This document shows, piece by piece, positions 1-9,493 of a DNA stretch of 50,223 bases; position 1 is the first letter of the stretch, and each line of letters opens with the position of its first letter. The stretch covers positions 1 to 50,223 of the forward strand of contig CALBFP010000066.1 in NCBI GenBank assembly GCA_937894115.1, given 5' to 3'. This DNA is from an uncultured euryarchaeote. Its GTDB lineage: Archaea; Thermoplasmatota; Poseidoniia; Poseidoniales; Poseidoniaceae. A model generated the notes under the pieces. The model searched no databases and was not told where the DNA came from. It saw only the letters and a program-made list of their open reading frames with translations. The position numbers and the translations under genes are program-made.

Positions 1-35
1 TAAGTGAGCAATCAAAACCGGTTTCTTCCGGAGGG

Positions 36-335
36 ATGGAATCCATTCTCGAGCAACAGGCTGCGAACATTGCAAATCAAATTGAGTCTAAAATGGACGA
101 TATTTTAGACGAAGCACCTGAGAAAGTTGCTCTCTTACAAGACGATTATCTTGAAAGAATCGACCCTCAGGTCCTTCGAATGACTCGATTAACAACGGAA
201 ATGGTTCACGAATTGATGTGGGATCTTGGAAGACCGGGTGCCGTTGCTGACATCACTCTGATGACTCGAATCGAAGACGCAACAGAAATGTTGGGTGATG
301 TTCTTACATCCTTACCCGATTCGGAAGAGGAGTGA
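36..335 (+). CDS. Small acidic protein of unknown function, start uncertain
   Basis: I do not recognise this 99-residue protein. It is acidic, rich in Asp/Glu/Met/Leu and predicted mostly helical, with no signal peptide or membrane segment, so it is probably cytosolic. The ATG at 36 directly abuts a GGAGGG run, which is too close to act as its ribosome binding site. The frame stays open to the window edge (no stop from base 3), so the true start may lie upstream and the gene may be partial. Its stop overlaps the GTG start of the VTT membrane protein by 4 bases, which suggests translational coupling. That coupling is the only hint to function. Confidence 0.6.
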   Translation: MESILEQQAANIANQIESKMDDILDEAPEKVALLQDDYLERIDPQVLRMTRLTTEMVHELMWDLGRPGAVADITLMTRIEDATEMLGDVLTSLPDSEEE

Positions 336-1138
336 TTGGTTTGAAACGATTGCCGAGACCTTCCGTATCCCAACTGCCCCGTCCCTCAGAACTTCATCTC
401 ATCGACGGGCGTAAAAATCTCGAACAGATGAAACAACAAAAAGTTCAGGTGTATCAATGGCGCGCTCTATTTGGGCTCCTTGCCTTGATATTTTGCGGTG
501 TTGCAGGTTATGTCTTATTCCAAGATGCTGTTGACATCATCGATTGGTTCAAAGGGTTTGGAATCTGGTCGCCAGTGTTGTTTTGTATCGCACTATCCTT
601 AGCGATTGTGCTCCTCCTACCAACACCGTTTGTGAAGGTCGGTGCAGGGGCAATCTTCCCGTTTTACGTAGCCGTTGTTGTTAATTTCGTCGCATCGATG
701 GTCGGGGGATTCATCGCCTTTGTTCTTGGAAGATGGCTGTTTCGAGATTCGATTCAACAAGCGATACAAAACGATCAACGAATGGTGAACATTGAAGCTG
801 CCCTTGGTGAGGATGCGATGCGAATTTCAGTGCTTGTACGTCTTTCACCAATCCTGCCTGATGAATGGTTGAATTACATCATGTCGGCAACTCCAGTCAC
901 GTTACGCGTGTTTCTTTTGTCCAACGTATCGAGCATCATCTATTGTTTCATCTATGCTTACTACGGTCACGCTTTGGGTTCGATTGCATTAAGTCGCTCG
1001 GGTATGTCTGGATTGACGCAATCGAGTGGAGGTCTGTTGCTGCTTCTTCTTGGAATTGTGGCAACAGTGGTTGCAACTGTGATTGTTACTCGCACGTCAA
1101 TTCGTGTTCTCAAAGAGGCAATTGGCGAGGCTGAGTGA
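332..1138 (+). CDS. TVP38/TMEM64 (VTT/DedA-like) integral membrane protein
   Basis: 268 residues starting at a GTG that overlaps the previous stop (GTGA). After a basic N-terminus of about 45 residues come several hydrophobic helices. The middle carries the family signature of a polar stretch with Arg and Pro, LVRLSPILPDEWLNY, around residues 169-183. Re-entrant-like Gly-rich helices precede it, and a strongly hydrophobic C-terminal helix follows. VTT proteins are lipid scramblase/transporter-like proteins of the cytoplasmic membrane; the substrate here cannot be told. The coupled small acidic protein may be a partner. Family assignment is good, function unknown. Confidence 0.75.
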   Translation: MIGLKRLPRPSVSQLPRPSELHLIDGRKNLEQMKQQKVQVYQWRALFGLLALIFCGVAGYVLFQDAVDIIDWFKGFGIWSPVLFCIALSLAIVLLLPTPFVKVGAGAIFPFYVAVVVNFVASMVGGFIAFVLGRWLFRDSIQQAIQNDQRMVNIEAALGEDAMRISVLVRLSPILPDEWLNYIMSATPVTLRVFLLSNVSSIIYCFIYAYYGHALGSIALSRSGMSGLTQSSGGLLLLLLGIVATVVATVIVTRTSIRVLKEAIGEAE

Positions 1139-1208
1139 AAGTCGCTGACGAATCCAAGAATCCATAGCCTTGAAACAATGGGTTCCTTCGCAGATGCGGG
1201 GGCGGGTC

Positions 1209-3794
1209 ATGAAACAAGGTGCACAGCCAATTATTCATGGTGAGGAATGGATTCCAGACGCGGCGTTGACTTTTACCCAACCGCTTCTCATCGACGCTGC
1301 CAGAGAAGAGGTTATGCGGTTCTTTACAGAACGGCATGAAGGCCACGTATTCCTTGCCGCAAACATCTGGGACCACCTCAACGTTGACGGTCAAACGTCT
1401 TTTGATGGCGAATCTTGGCACACGTTCAGTGAGCGCTTTATTGACGCTTTTCGAAGAGGATTTGAGGCCCAAAATACACATAAAATTTCGAAAATACTCG
1501 AACATGAAGTCATGCCGCGTCGCCGAATTGATGAACATCTGAAACGGAGAATAACCCACTTAATTGTCGATCTTCGACTTTGTTTGCGTCGATTAGCACA
1601 TTACATGTCGGTAACAATGAATCAACGAATGGAATGGCAGCGCCTCATGACGCGCACACGGGCTATGGATGCGCACCTCAAGGAAGTGTTCTTTTCAGGC
1701 ATGGAAACACCAGACGGTTCTCGTTTTGGCGGGAAAGGCTTCCGCTCGACTTGGCAAGAAGGCGTGGTTGCCGTAGCAACAGCGTTGAGTCGTGCAGAAG
1801 AGCCAAACAAATCACATCGGCCAGGAAACGGTTACGAAGGCGATTTGGTCGCTCCGATGATTCGAGATGTTGGCCTAGCATTAGCGATGGGTGACACAGT
1901 TGTTGACGTCATGGCTGCACAAATGGGCAAGTCAGGGTCAAATCAAGACGGAGGCCATGCAGGTTCAGGTGGACGCGACCTCCACATTGGAGCGTGGCAT
2001 GTGGGGGTACTTCCGCCAACTGCCCCACTGCCTATCGCAAGCGCTACAATGACCGGTCTTGCTTTTGCTGCTTGGAAACAATCCCTCGACCGATTCCACA
2101 TCGCCTGCATTGGAGAGGGTGCATCCTCATCAGGTGAGTATTGGGAGGCACTCAATTTCGCTGGAGCGCGTGGTTTGCCGATATGCTACATCCTTCAAAA
2201 CAATCAGATTGCACTCGATACATCACCAGCAAATCAATCGGGTGTTGAATTGTGGGCTGATAAAGCGAAAGCCATGGGTTTCCCAGGCTGGACCATCGAT
2301 GGTTCTGATCCGGCCGCTTGGCACGCTAGCGTAGCGACAGCACGCGAGTTTGGTCTTGCTGGTGGAGGGCCAACAATGGTTCACGTTGAAACGATGCGAG
2401 GTTGCGGTCATGCACATCACCATGACGACCTCTATCTCGGTTCAGAAACGGGGACGCCTCCTGGATACGTTGACCGCGAGATGCTGGAATATTGGGCCGA
2501 TAAAGATCCGATTCCAACCCACAGAGCCCTGATGTTAACCCTCGGTGCAAGCGAAAACGATCTTGATGAAATGGAGTCTGAAGAGCAAGCGCATGTCGAT
2601 GAGGCACGACAAATCGTTGAAGCGATGGATTGGCCTCAACCTGATACCGTTACCAAAGGCGTTACGTCTCTTCATGATGCAAGAACACACAACGAGCATT
2701 TCAGCAGTATAGGTTCGACATTCGATGGTCAATTAGAGGCATCCATTCAACCTTTGAACTATGTTGATTCGGGAGGTTGGACTTATGCTCGGGCCATACA
2801 GCAGGCGATGGTGGATGTTGCAAACGAATTTGGTGATGCATGTGTCTTTATTGGTGAAGATATGGAAGTCGCTGGTGCTTTTGGAATGAACATGGCCTTG
2901 AAGAACGCAGGCCACCAAGAGAAACTGATCGATATGCCTCTTTGCGAGGCGATCATCGTACACACTGGAGTTGGTTCTGCTCTCTCTGGAATGCGTCCGA
3001 TGGTGGAAATTCAGTTTGGAGGATTTGCTGCGCTTGGATTCAATGCATTGGTCAACAATGCGGCTATGTTGCGTTGGCGTTGGGGTGCAGATTGTCCCAT
3101 GACCGTTCGGATTCCTTTAGGAGCCCGAACACGCTCGGGTCCTTTCCATGCGAACATGATCGAGTCGTGGTTTGCAAACGATCCAGGATTGGTTGTCATC
3201 GCTCCAGGTACACCACAGGATGCCTATGATTTGCTGATCGAAGCGGCTCATCTCGACGACCCTGTACTGTTCCTCGAACATATTGGTCTGTACGGTCTCA
3301 GAGGAGGCCAGACAGGTTGGGGTCAGAACATCAACCAAAAGGTCGACACAAAATCCGTGCATGAAGCACTCAAAAAAGGTGAAAAACATGCCATTGGAAA
3401 AGCATCGAAACTTCGAGAGGGGGCACATGTCACTTTGGTTACATGGGGCGCAATGGTACACATAGCCGCCTTAGCTGCTGAGGAGTTGGCGACAAAACAA
3501 ATTGAGGTTGAAATTCTCGACTTACGGACCCTCATTCCCTTCGACGCAGAATCATGCGTTGCATCGGTGAAAAAAACAGGCCGTCTTGTCGTTCTACAAG
3601 AAGGACAATGGCACGGTGGACTTGGCCACACCATACAATCCCGGATTGTGGAATCGACCTTCTACCAACTCGAAGCTCAACCGGTTGTAATTGGAGCCAT
3701 CGATACACCTGTACCGTTTTCACCACCGTTGGAAGATTATACCATCCCTTCGGTTGAACACGTCGTAAAAGTAATTGAGAAACTGATGGACTGA
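1209..3794 (+). CDS. 2-oxoacid dehydrogenase E1, fused alpha and beta subunits
   Basis: Thiamine-diphosphate enzyme for oxidative decarboxylation of a 2-oxoacid (branched-chain, pyruvate or similar), feeding an E2 acyltransferase. The alpha half has the ThDP motif: GEGASSS at about residue 302, then an NN pair about 28 residues later. The beta half starts near residue 517 and carries GEDMEVAGAFG and a typical EIQFGG segment. About 140 residues of unassigned, helical, Arg/His-rich sequence precede the alpha domain. The frame is open upstream to a TTG at 1170 and an ATG at 1194; I prefer the ATG at 1209. At about 861 residues it is longer than a plain alpha-beta fusion. No E2 or E3 gene is adjacent, so substrate is undecided. 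Confidence 0.85.
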   Translation: MKQGAQPIIHGEEWIPDAALTFTQPLLIDAAREEVMRFFTERHEGHVFLAANIWDHLNVDGQTSFDGESWHTFSERFIDAFRRGFEAQNTHKISKILEHEVMPRRRIDEHLKRRITHLIVDLRLCLRRLAHYMSVTMNQRMEWQRLMTRTRAMDAHLKEVFFSGMETPDGSRFGGKGFRSTWQEGVVAVATALSRAEEPNKSHRPGNGYEGDLVAPMIRDVGLALAMGDTVVDVMAAQMGKSGSNQDGGHAGSGGRDLHIGAWHVGVLPPTAPLPIASATMTGLAFAAWKQSLDRFHIACIGEGASSSGEYWEALNFAGARGLPICYILQNNQIALDTSPANQSGVELWADKAKAMGFPGWTIDGSDPAAWHASVATAREFGLAGGGPTMVHVETMRGCGHAHHHDDLYLGSETGTPPGYVDREMLEYWADKDPIPTHRALMLTLGASENDLDEMESEEQAHVDEARQIVEAMDWPQPDTVTKGVTSLHDARTHNEHFSSIGSTFDGQLEASIQPLNYVDSGGWTYARAIQQAMVDVANEFGDACVFIGEDMEVAGAFGMNMALKNAGHQEKLIDMPLCEAIIVHTGVGSALSGMRPMVEIQFGGFAALGFNALVNNAAMLRWRWGADCPMTVRIPLGARTRSGPFHANMIESWFANDPGLVVIAPGTPQDAYDLLIEAAHLDDPVLFLEHIGLYGLRGGQTGWGQNINQKVDTKSVHEALKKGEKHAIGKASKLREGAHVTLVTWGAMVHIAALAAEELATKQIEVEILDLRTLIPFDAESCVASVKKTGRLVVLQEGQWHGGLGHTIQSRIVESTFYQLEAQPVVIGAIDTPVPFSPPLEDYTIPSVEHVVKVIEKLMD

Positions 3795-3881
3795 ATCGTT
3801 GCATACGAATCTGTGAAGAACCTCGGTTTTCCTTCAGTTGACGAACAGAAGCATCAAGACCCATGACGTACGGGGAAGATT

Positions 3882-4985
3882 ATGGAGCAGAAGGATGAGT
3901 TGATGGGAATCCCCCAACTCCTCCACTTCAACGCAATGCTCATCACGGGTGCATTGTTTCTTGCAATCGTTTTGGTCAATGGGCTTGCTCAATCCAACTC
4001 TATGCTTGTTGTTGGTGTTATTCTCTTGCTCTCCATTGGTTTGCTTATCACCAGTGCTGAGTTCTTCATTGAAGGTGCAAAGGGGTTGGCTCGAAGAGCA
4101 GGTATTGCAGAGATTGTCATCGGATTGACCATTGTTTCGATTGGAACTTCGTTACCTGAAATTCTCGTTTCAGGAAGTGCAGCCTACGAAGCAAGTCAAG
4201 GTAAAACAGGAGCAGCAGATTTTGCAATCGGTAGCATCCTTGGTTCTGTCTTGGTTCAAATTACCCTTATCTTGGGCATTGTTGTGATGACCAGGTCGGT
4301 CAAGGTTCGACCATCATGGCTCAATCGTGACGGTGTCATTATGCTTCTCGCAGTTATGTTGTTCTTGTTTTTTGTATGGACGGACGATGTTTTAGAACGG
4401 TGGGAAGGCGCAATCCTCGCATCGCTTTATGTCACCTACATTGTTTGGTTGCTGATGAAGCGGGAAGCGATTCGACAAGAGGAAGTACAGGATGCTGGTG
4501 ATTATGAAATTCGAGGCTCAAATTGGAGTTCTGCAGCCTATATGATCATGATTTTCCTCGGTCTAGGTTTTGCTGTCTATTCAGCCAACGTCTTGGTTGA
4601 GCAAGCCTGCGATCTTGCGGAACGTCTTCATGTTCCTCATTCTGTTGTGGGTACAACCGTTTCTGGGATTGGGACATCGTTACCTGAACTGACCATTGCC
4701 ATAATGGCTGCAAAACGAAGCAAGGGTGTTGCCATCGGAACCCTCATCGGTTCAAACATTACCGACCCGCTCCTGTCGATAGGTATTGCATCGATGATTA
4801 GCCCCTTATCGATATCAAAATCGGACAACGGGCTGACCATGGAAGTCATTGCTCCTGCAACCATCCTTGGTGTTTTGTTGGCTCTTTTCTTCATGCGTCG
4901 CACATACCGATTTGAACGATGGGAAGGAACCTGTTTGGTACTTTTCTACGTTGCTTTCCTCGTCGTTTTGCAACTGAATCGTTGA
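3882..4985 (+). CDS. Sodium/calcium exchanger family (CaCA) membrane protein
   Basis: 367-residue polytopic membrane protein with the two inverted alpha repeats of the CaCA superfamily. The first is GTSLPEILVSGSAAY at roughly residues 88-102. The second is GIGTSLPELTIAIMAA at roughly residues 261-276, followed by GSNITDPLL. The acidic residues in the two LPE motifs are the family's cation-binding residues. It probably extrudes Ca2+ (or exchanges another cation) against Na+, fitting a marine cell. The start at 3882 has a GGGGA about 7 bases upstream; an ATG at 3903 with AAGGATG upstream is an alternative that removes a short polar leader. Confidence 0.85.
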   Translation: MEQKDELMGIPQLLHFNAMLITGALFLAIVLVNGLAQSNSMLVVGVILLLSIGLLITSAEFFIEGAKGLARRAGIAEIVIGLTIVSIGTSLPEILVSGSAAYEASQGKTGAADFAIGSILGSVLVQITLILGIVVMTRSVKVRPSWLNRDGVIMLLAVMLFLFFVWTDDVLERWEGAILASLYVTYIVWLLMKREAIRQEEVQDAGDYEIRGSNWSSAAYMIMIFLGLGFAVYSANVLVEQACDLAERLHVPHSVVGTTVSGIGTSLPELTIAIMAAKRSKGVAIGTLIGSNITDPLLSIGIASMISPLSISKSDNGLTMEVIAPATILGVLLALFFMRRTYRFERWEGTCLVLFYVAFLVVLQLNR

Positions 4986-5032
4986 ATTGGAAGCAAATCA
5001 AGACTTATGTCCAACGTCCATGTGGGTGTACC

Positions 5033-6181
5033 ATGGTCGACTTTCAATTGGATGAAATGCAAGAGATGCTGCGTGAACTCGCACGAGAGTTTGCTCGGGA
5101 TGAAATCCGTCCAAATGCGGAACATTGGGATAATGAATCCATTTATCCAAAGGAAGCCATACAACTCGCACATGAAATGGGTCTTCTCAATCTTCACATC
5201 CCAGAGGAATACGGAGGACCTGGTCTTGGTTGTATGGAAGAGGTCATTGTTAACGAGGAACTTGCATGGGGTGACCCCGGATTCTCCACAGCTGCGTATG
5301 CAACCGCTTTGGCATGTGCACCGATCATCACCGGTGCAACAGAAGCACAGAAGAACGTGTGGTTGCGAAAAGTTGCAGAGGAGGGTGCACTTGCATCCTA
5401 CGCCGTAACTGAACCGGGTGCAGGTTCTGACGTGGCAGCCATCCAAACAACTGCAATTCGAGACGGTGACGATTACGTCATCAATGGCTCGAAGATGTGG
5501 ATAACGGGCGCAGGATATGCCGATTTCTTTTTTGTTCTTGCAAAGACGGATCCCGATTTGGGTTATCGTGGAATGTCCGGTTTCATTGTTGAATCCAGTG
5601 CTGAGGGGCTCTCACTTGGGAAGAAGGAGACCAATATGGGGCAACGATGCAGCGATACGCGAAGCATTACCTTCAACAACGTGCGGGTACCGGCCAATCA
5701 ATTGGTCGGAGAAAGTGAATCGGGTGGTTGGATGAACGCCATGAATGCGTTCGATTTGAGCCGACCCAACGTTGCTGCTCATGCAACAGGACTCTCAAGA
5801 GCGGCGTACGAACATGCACTTCAGTACAGCAACGAACGTCACACATTTGGAAAGCCATTGCACAAACATCAAGCCATTCAATTCATGCTTGCAGATATGA
5901 AAACCAACATTGAGGCAAGTCGAATGTTAACTTGGAAATCTGCTGCTGATGCCGATGCAGGGATTCGGAACACAGAATCTGCCGCTCACGCAAAACGATT
6001 TGCATCGGACATGGCCATGAAAATCGCTACCGACGCTGTGCAGATCTACGGCGGGTATGGTTACTCAGAGGAATATCCCGTTGCTCGACTGATGCGGGGT
6101 GCCAAAGTAATGCAAATTTACGAGGGGAGCAGTCAAGTTCAGAGAATGATTATTGGCCGAGAAATAACCAAGGGATTATGA
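5033..6181 (+). CDS. Acyl-CoA dehydrogenase
   Basis: FAD enzyme introducing a trans-2,3 double bond into an acyl-CoA, in beta-oxidation or amino-acid degradation, passing electrons to electron-transfer flavoprotein. It has the N-terminal helical domain, the signature VTEPGAGSD near residue 126, and the C-terminal YEGSSQVQR near residue 363, whose Glu is the usual catalytic base of short/medium-chain members. The ORF is open to 4919, but the upstream part overlaps the exchanger gene and does not resemble the family. The ATG at 5033 gives 382 residues, the normal length. Chain-length specificity cannot be read. It converges with the next gene with a 6-base overlap of stops. Confidence 0.92.
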   Translation: MVDFQLDEMQEMLRELAREFARDEIRPNAEHWDNESIYPKEAIQLAHEMGLLNLHIPEEYGGPGLGCMEEVIVNEELAWGDPGFSTAAYATALACAPIITGATEAQKNVWLRKVAEEGALASYAVTEPGAGSDVAAIQTTAIRDGDDYVINGSKMWITGAGYADFFFVLAKTDPDLGYRGMSGFIVESSAEGLSLGKKETNMGQRCSDTRSITFNNVRVPANQLVGESESGGWMNAMNAFDLSRPNVAAHATGLSRAAYEHALQYSNERHTFGKPLHKHQAIQFMLADMKTNIEASRMLTWKSAADADAGIRNTESAAHAKRFASDMAMKIATDAVQIYGGYGYSEEYPVARLMRGAKVMQIYEGSSQVQRMIIGREITKGL

Positions 6182-6847
6182 CTTTCTCTTGTCACGTTCA
6201 AAGTGCTGCATGATCATGTCAGAGAAATCCTGCATCCAATTTCCTTCCTCCTTCTCTTCTAAGAATGCGTCTTCCGTTGCATCCTCAAACAGGTCCTCAT
6301 CAAGAAAATCGAATTCATCGAACGCGTCCATGTCTTCTTCGTCAAACATGTCACAAACTTCGTCAAAGTCTTGTTGTTGGTCGATGATGTCTTGGGTCAC
6401 AACCATATCATCTTGAAACATGTAAACATGGTAAAGTTGCTCTCTTGGACACACAATGAATTGAGCGATTAATGGAATGTCCATTGCTAATTTGACATCA
6501 TTGTGAAGACTAAGGGCTAACGACGCGAGGCGGTCTCCGATTGGTAAGTGACGTTTTTCTTCGTGAATATCAAGGCATAAACTTGCAGTGTAGCTCAGCG
6601 TCCGTTCAGAATCAAAGTCGTTTTTTCGGGCAGCACCCGTTACAGTGATCTCCCACGGCACTTGGCTGAACAAACCAACCTCTCGAGAAGCAATCACTTC
6701 GTAATGCCGACCTGAGCGTCCTCGAATGCGGATTATGATTTTGTAAATTTTGCTTGTTTGGAGTAAATCAATGCCGTCCAATCGACACACATCCTTGAGG
6801 AATTTTATCGATTTTTCATGGGGTGAATCGACGAATCCGTTTGACAT
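6176..6847 (-). CDS. Hypothetical protein with very acidic C-terminal tail
   Basis: About 223 residues, not recognised. The N-terminal two thirds looks like a folded alpha/beta domain. The last 70 residues or so are dominated by Asp, Glu, Phe and Met before a short basic end. No signal peptide or membrane segment is visible. The longer start at 6892 would overlap the divergent MobA-like gene. The ATG at 6847 is preceded by GGAGG at a rather long spacing and is preferred. Its stop overlaps that of the acyl-CoA dehydrogenase. The tail resembles those that bind basic partners, but that is only an impression. Confidence 0.6.
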   Translation of the reverse strand: MSNGFVDSPHEKSIKFLKDVCRLDGIDLLQTSKIYKIIIRIRGRSGRHYEVIASREVGLFSQVPWEITVTGAARKNDFDSERTLSYTASLCLDIHEEKRHLPIGDRLASLALSLHNDVKLAMDIPLIAQFIVCPREQLYHVYMFQDDMVVTQDIIDQQQDFDEVCDMFDEEDMDAFDEFDFLDEDLFEDATEDAFLEEKEEGNWMQDFSDMIMQHFERDKRKS

Positions 6848-6913
6848 ATCGAAGTAAAACCTCCACTCTTTATGAACCGAAATTCTCAACATCGGTTTGT
6901 GTTTGGTTCATCC

Positions 6914-7498
6914 ATGGTTGGCTTGAATGTCATTGTATTGGCAGCCGGTCGTTCTTCTCGCCTTGGTCAGCCAAAGGCCTTCGTAGAAGTTGGTGGACGG
7001 CCCTTGATCGAACATTTAGTTCATCGATTGCAGCATTTGCAAGGAGTTGAAATTACAGTGGTCACCAACGACGATCTCCTCGCCGATGTTCTTCTTGCAT
7101 GTCCGTCCGTACATGCAGTGTTGAATCCAAACCCTGAACAAGGGCGAACAGGTTCGATTCAAACCGGCCTTGCTAGCATATCTGAACGAGGTGGTGGCCT
7201 GCCCAAACATTTGCTTGTTGTTCCGGTGGATCGTCCAGGTTGGAGCATCGAAATCGTGAACAAATTGATCGAATCGAAAAAGACTGCGTGTCCTGAATCG
7301 GAGGGCAGGGGCGGTCATCCATTGTACCTCGTTGGTGAAGACATCACTGCCGTGTATCTCTCAAAAAGCGATGAACCGCTCTCTTCAATCGTTCAACGGC
7401 ATCAAATACCTGTTGATTTCAAGTGGCTCCATTTGAACATCGACACTGTGGCCGATTTGGATGAACTCAAGTTCGCCTCAACAGAAGATTGGTTCTAG
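6914..7498 (+). CDS. MobA-like NTP transferase (molybdenum cofactor cytidylyl/guanylyltransferase)
   Basis: 194-residue nucleotidyltransferase with the N-terminal motif LAAGRSSRLGQPKAF (about residues 7-21), diagnostic of the MobA/MocA group, and the metal-site VVPVDRPG segment in the middle. Such enzymes attach CMP or GMP to molybdopterin. The ATG at 6914 begins right before the first strand; the frame is open to 6872, but that part has no family similarity. The gene directly precedes xdhC, the classic pairing for maturation of xanthine dehydrogenase-family enzymes, so MocA-type cytidylylation for the hydroxylase at 16.3-20.7 kb is the likely role. I infer this from context. Confidence 0.82.
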   Translation: MVGLNVIVLAAGRSSRLGQPKAFVEVGGRPLIEHLVHRLQHLQGVEITVVTNDDLLADVLLACPSVHAVLNPNPEQGRTGSIQTGLASISERGGGLPKHLLVVPVDRPGWSIEIVNKLIESKKTACPESEGRGGHPLYLVGEDITAVYLSKSDEPLSSIVQRHQIPVDFKWLHLNIDTVADLDELKFASTEDWF

Positions 7499-7534
7499 GG
7501 CAAATGGTATTTGTAGGGTCTTCAAGGGATTGTT

Positions 7535-8401
7535 ATGACGGCAAGAGTTTTGACATGGATGTTGGAACAATTGCGTCTTAATTCTCCAATTGTTCTTGCA
7601 ACTGTTGTTGAAGCGAAGGGCAGTGTTCCTGGGAAAACAGGGGCTCGTCTCGCAATGAATCGATACGAAGAGTGGGTCGGAACCGTTGGAGGCGCAGGTT
7701 TGGAGCATCGCGTCCTCAATCGCTGTAAGGAAATGATTCAAGAAAACAAAGCGACATCTGAAGTCCACACTTTTGGACTCAATAAAGGGGCGAAGGGCTA
7801 TGAAGTACAACCGTTGGACTCTCTTTGTGGTGGCCGAGTCACCATTTCATTGGAGTTGATGTTGCCCATGCCGCATGTACTATTGATGGGCGGTGGCCAC
7901 TGTTCAGAAGCAATCACAAAACTGCTTCCAACAAAAGGTTGGAGTTATTCTGTTCAAGATACTCGCAAAGAGTTCACAACAAACGAACTCTATCCAGATG
8001 CAATCGAACGCCATCATTCAACGGTTGAATCCTTTTTTTCTAACGAGTCGGCAGAGACGATGACTCGTTTTTCAGATGTCCTACTGCTCGGACACGATTA
8101 TTCTGAAGATCTTGAGCGTCTTCAACGGCTCCTCCACCTTGCAGAATCTGCAAACCTTCCATTGGATGGAAAGGCCTTTCCTCGAATTGGTGCTATTGGA
8201 AGTCGCACAAAGTGGAATTCCTTCTCAAAATCGTGCATTGAGGCAGGAATTCAAGCATCAATACTTGGGGATGTACGTTGCCCAATTGGATTGAATATCG
8301 GAGCAGAATCTCCTGAAGAAATTGCAATTGCCGTCATCGCCGAAATTTTATCCATGCACAAAAACGTGGATGTTCATGCTCCAAATTGGCGAGATCGATG
8401 A
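7535..8401 (+). CDS. xdhC: XdhC/CoxI-family maturation factor
   Basis: 288 residues. XdhC proteins bind the molybdenum cofactor, protect it during sulfuration and insert it into xanthine dehydrogenase-family apoenzymes. The N-terminal domain has VEAKGSVPGKTGARLAM and the Gly-rich TVGGAGLEH. The C-terminal Rossmann-like domain has MGGGHCSEA near residue 118 and ends with the family hallmark IGSRTKW, then DVRCPIGLNIGAESPEEIAIAV. It has an AAGGGA ribosome binding site and follows the MobA-like gene by 36 bases. Together they imply that an active molybdenum hydroxylase is made, most simply the one encoded 8 kb downstream. Confidence 0.88.
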   Translation: MTARVLTWMLEQLRLNSPIVLATVVEAKGSVPGKTGARLAMNRYEEWVGTVGGAGLEHRVLNRCKEMIQENKATSEVHTFGLNKGAKGYEVQPLDSLCGGRVTISLELMLPMPHVLLMGGGHCSEAITKLLPTKGWSYSVQDTRKEFTTNELYPDAIERHHSTVESFFSNESAETMTRFSDVLLLGHDYSEDLERLQRLLHLAESANLPLDGKAFPRIGAIGSRTKWNSFSKSCIEAGIQASILGDVRCPIGLNIGAESPEEIAIAVIAEILSMHKNVDVHAPNWRDR

Positions 8402-8410
8402 GGTCTCTGA

Positions 8411-9493
8411 ATGGTATCAATGAACGAGTCTTGGCGCATGCGGAATGGGTTGAAAATCCCAAACCGGAGTGTTCTCGCTGCAATGACAAACAAACAAAGT
8501 CATGCTGATGGCACGCTCTCCGAAGAAGAGATTGCTTTTCTCATCCGACGCGCAATAGGCGGATTTGGCATCATAACAACTGCAGCCTCGCACGTCCAAC
8601 AATCGGGCCAAGGTTGGGAAGGTGAACTCGGTGTGTGGAGCGACCATCACCTCCCAGGATTAACCAATTTAGCAACCAAATTGAATGAACTTGGTGCACG
8701 ATCGTTCGTTCAAATTTTTCATGGAGGTATGCGCGCACCATCAGACATTACTGGCCAACAACCTTGTTCTGCGAGTGAAACCTTCATCTCCGAAAAAGAG
8801 GGTTTTTCAAGAGAACTTTCAACGCAAGAAGTTGAAGATACAATCCATGCATTTGTTGAAGCTGCAAAACGTTGCGAATCAGCGGGCTTCGATGGTATTG
8901 AATTGCATGGAGCTCATGGCTATTTGATAGCACAATTTCTTGGTTCAAACACCAATCGTCGAAACGATCAATTCGGAGGGGGGTTGAATGAAAGGTGCAC
9001 GTTTTTACTGAAAATCATTCGAGGAATTCGTGCTATTGTGGACCCCAATTTTGCCATCATGGTCCGGCTTTCACCCGTTTCAGAGGAAATTGGCATTACA
9101 CTTGATGACACCAAGCATGTCATTGAATTGCTGGTTAAAGAAGAGATCGATGCACTTCACATCTCCTGCTGGGATGTGTTTGAGGAGCAGCAAAACAGCC
9201 GAACCATTACCGAAGAACTCTGTTCCGTCTATTCCGAATCCATTCCAATTGTATCGACTGGATCGGTTTGGAGCGCAAAGGACGCACAATTTGTTCTCGA
9301 TCAAGGGGCACAAGCGGTCGGAGTCGCTCGTGTAGCATTACCGCATCCCGATTGGGCTTTTCTCGTCAACGATCCCACATACAACCCTTCTCGACCGCCA
9401 TTCGCTCCAGAAGAACTTTTGACGGCTCAACTCAGTCCAACCTTTGTTGACTATATGCGTCGCTGGAAGGGCTTTGTCACGGACGGTCGATGA
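8411..9493 (+). CDS. Old Yellow Enzyme-family NADH:flavin oxidoreductase
   Basis: 360-residue FMN TIM barrel. Family features are the N-terminal LKIPNRSVLAAMTN, the VQIFHGG strand near residue 100, and ELHGAHGYLIAQFL near residue 163 holding the H-x2-H pair that binds the substrate carbonyl. The phosphate-binding end STGSVWS lies near residue 280. It lacks the FeS/Rossmann extension of 2,4-dienoyl-CoA reductases, so it is a compact ene-reductase type that would reduce an activated C=C bond with NAD(P)H. GAGGT lies 6 bases before the ATG, right at the end of xdhC, so it is likely cotranscribed with it. Its 3' end overlaps the convergent orn by 17 bases. Confidence 0.87.
   Translation: MVSMNESWRMRNGLKIPNRSVLAAMTNKQSHADGTLSEEEIAFLIRRAIGGFGIITTAASHVQQSGQGWEGELGVWSDHHLPGLTNLATKLNELGARSFVQIFHGGMRAPSDITGQQPCSASETFISEKEGFSRELSTQEVEDTIHAFVEAAKRCESAGFDGIELHGAHGYLIAQFLGSNTNRRNDQFGGGLNERCTFLLKIIRGIRAIVDPNFAIMVRLSPVSEEIGITLDDTKHVIELLVKEEIDALHISCWDVFEEQQNSRTITEELCSVYSESIPIVSTGSVWSAKDAQFVLDQGAQAVGVARVALPHPDWAFLVNDPTYNPSRPPFAPEELLTAQLSPTFVDYMRRWKGFVTDGR

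Noticed and set aside
1110-1559. Minus-strand 149-codon ORF over the start of the E1 gene
   Set aside because: The plus-strand E1 is clear; the minus ORF has no start signal and no recognisable motif.
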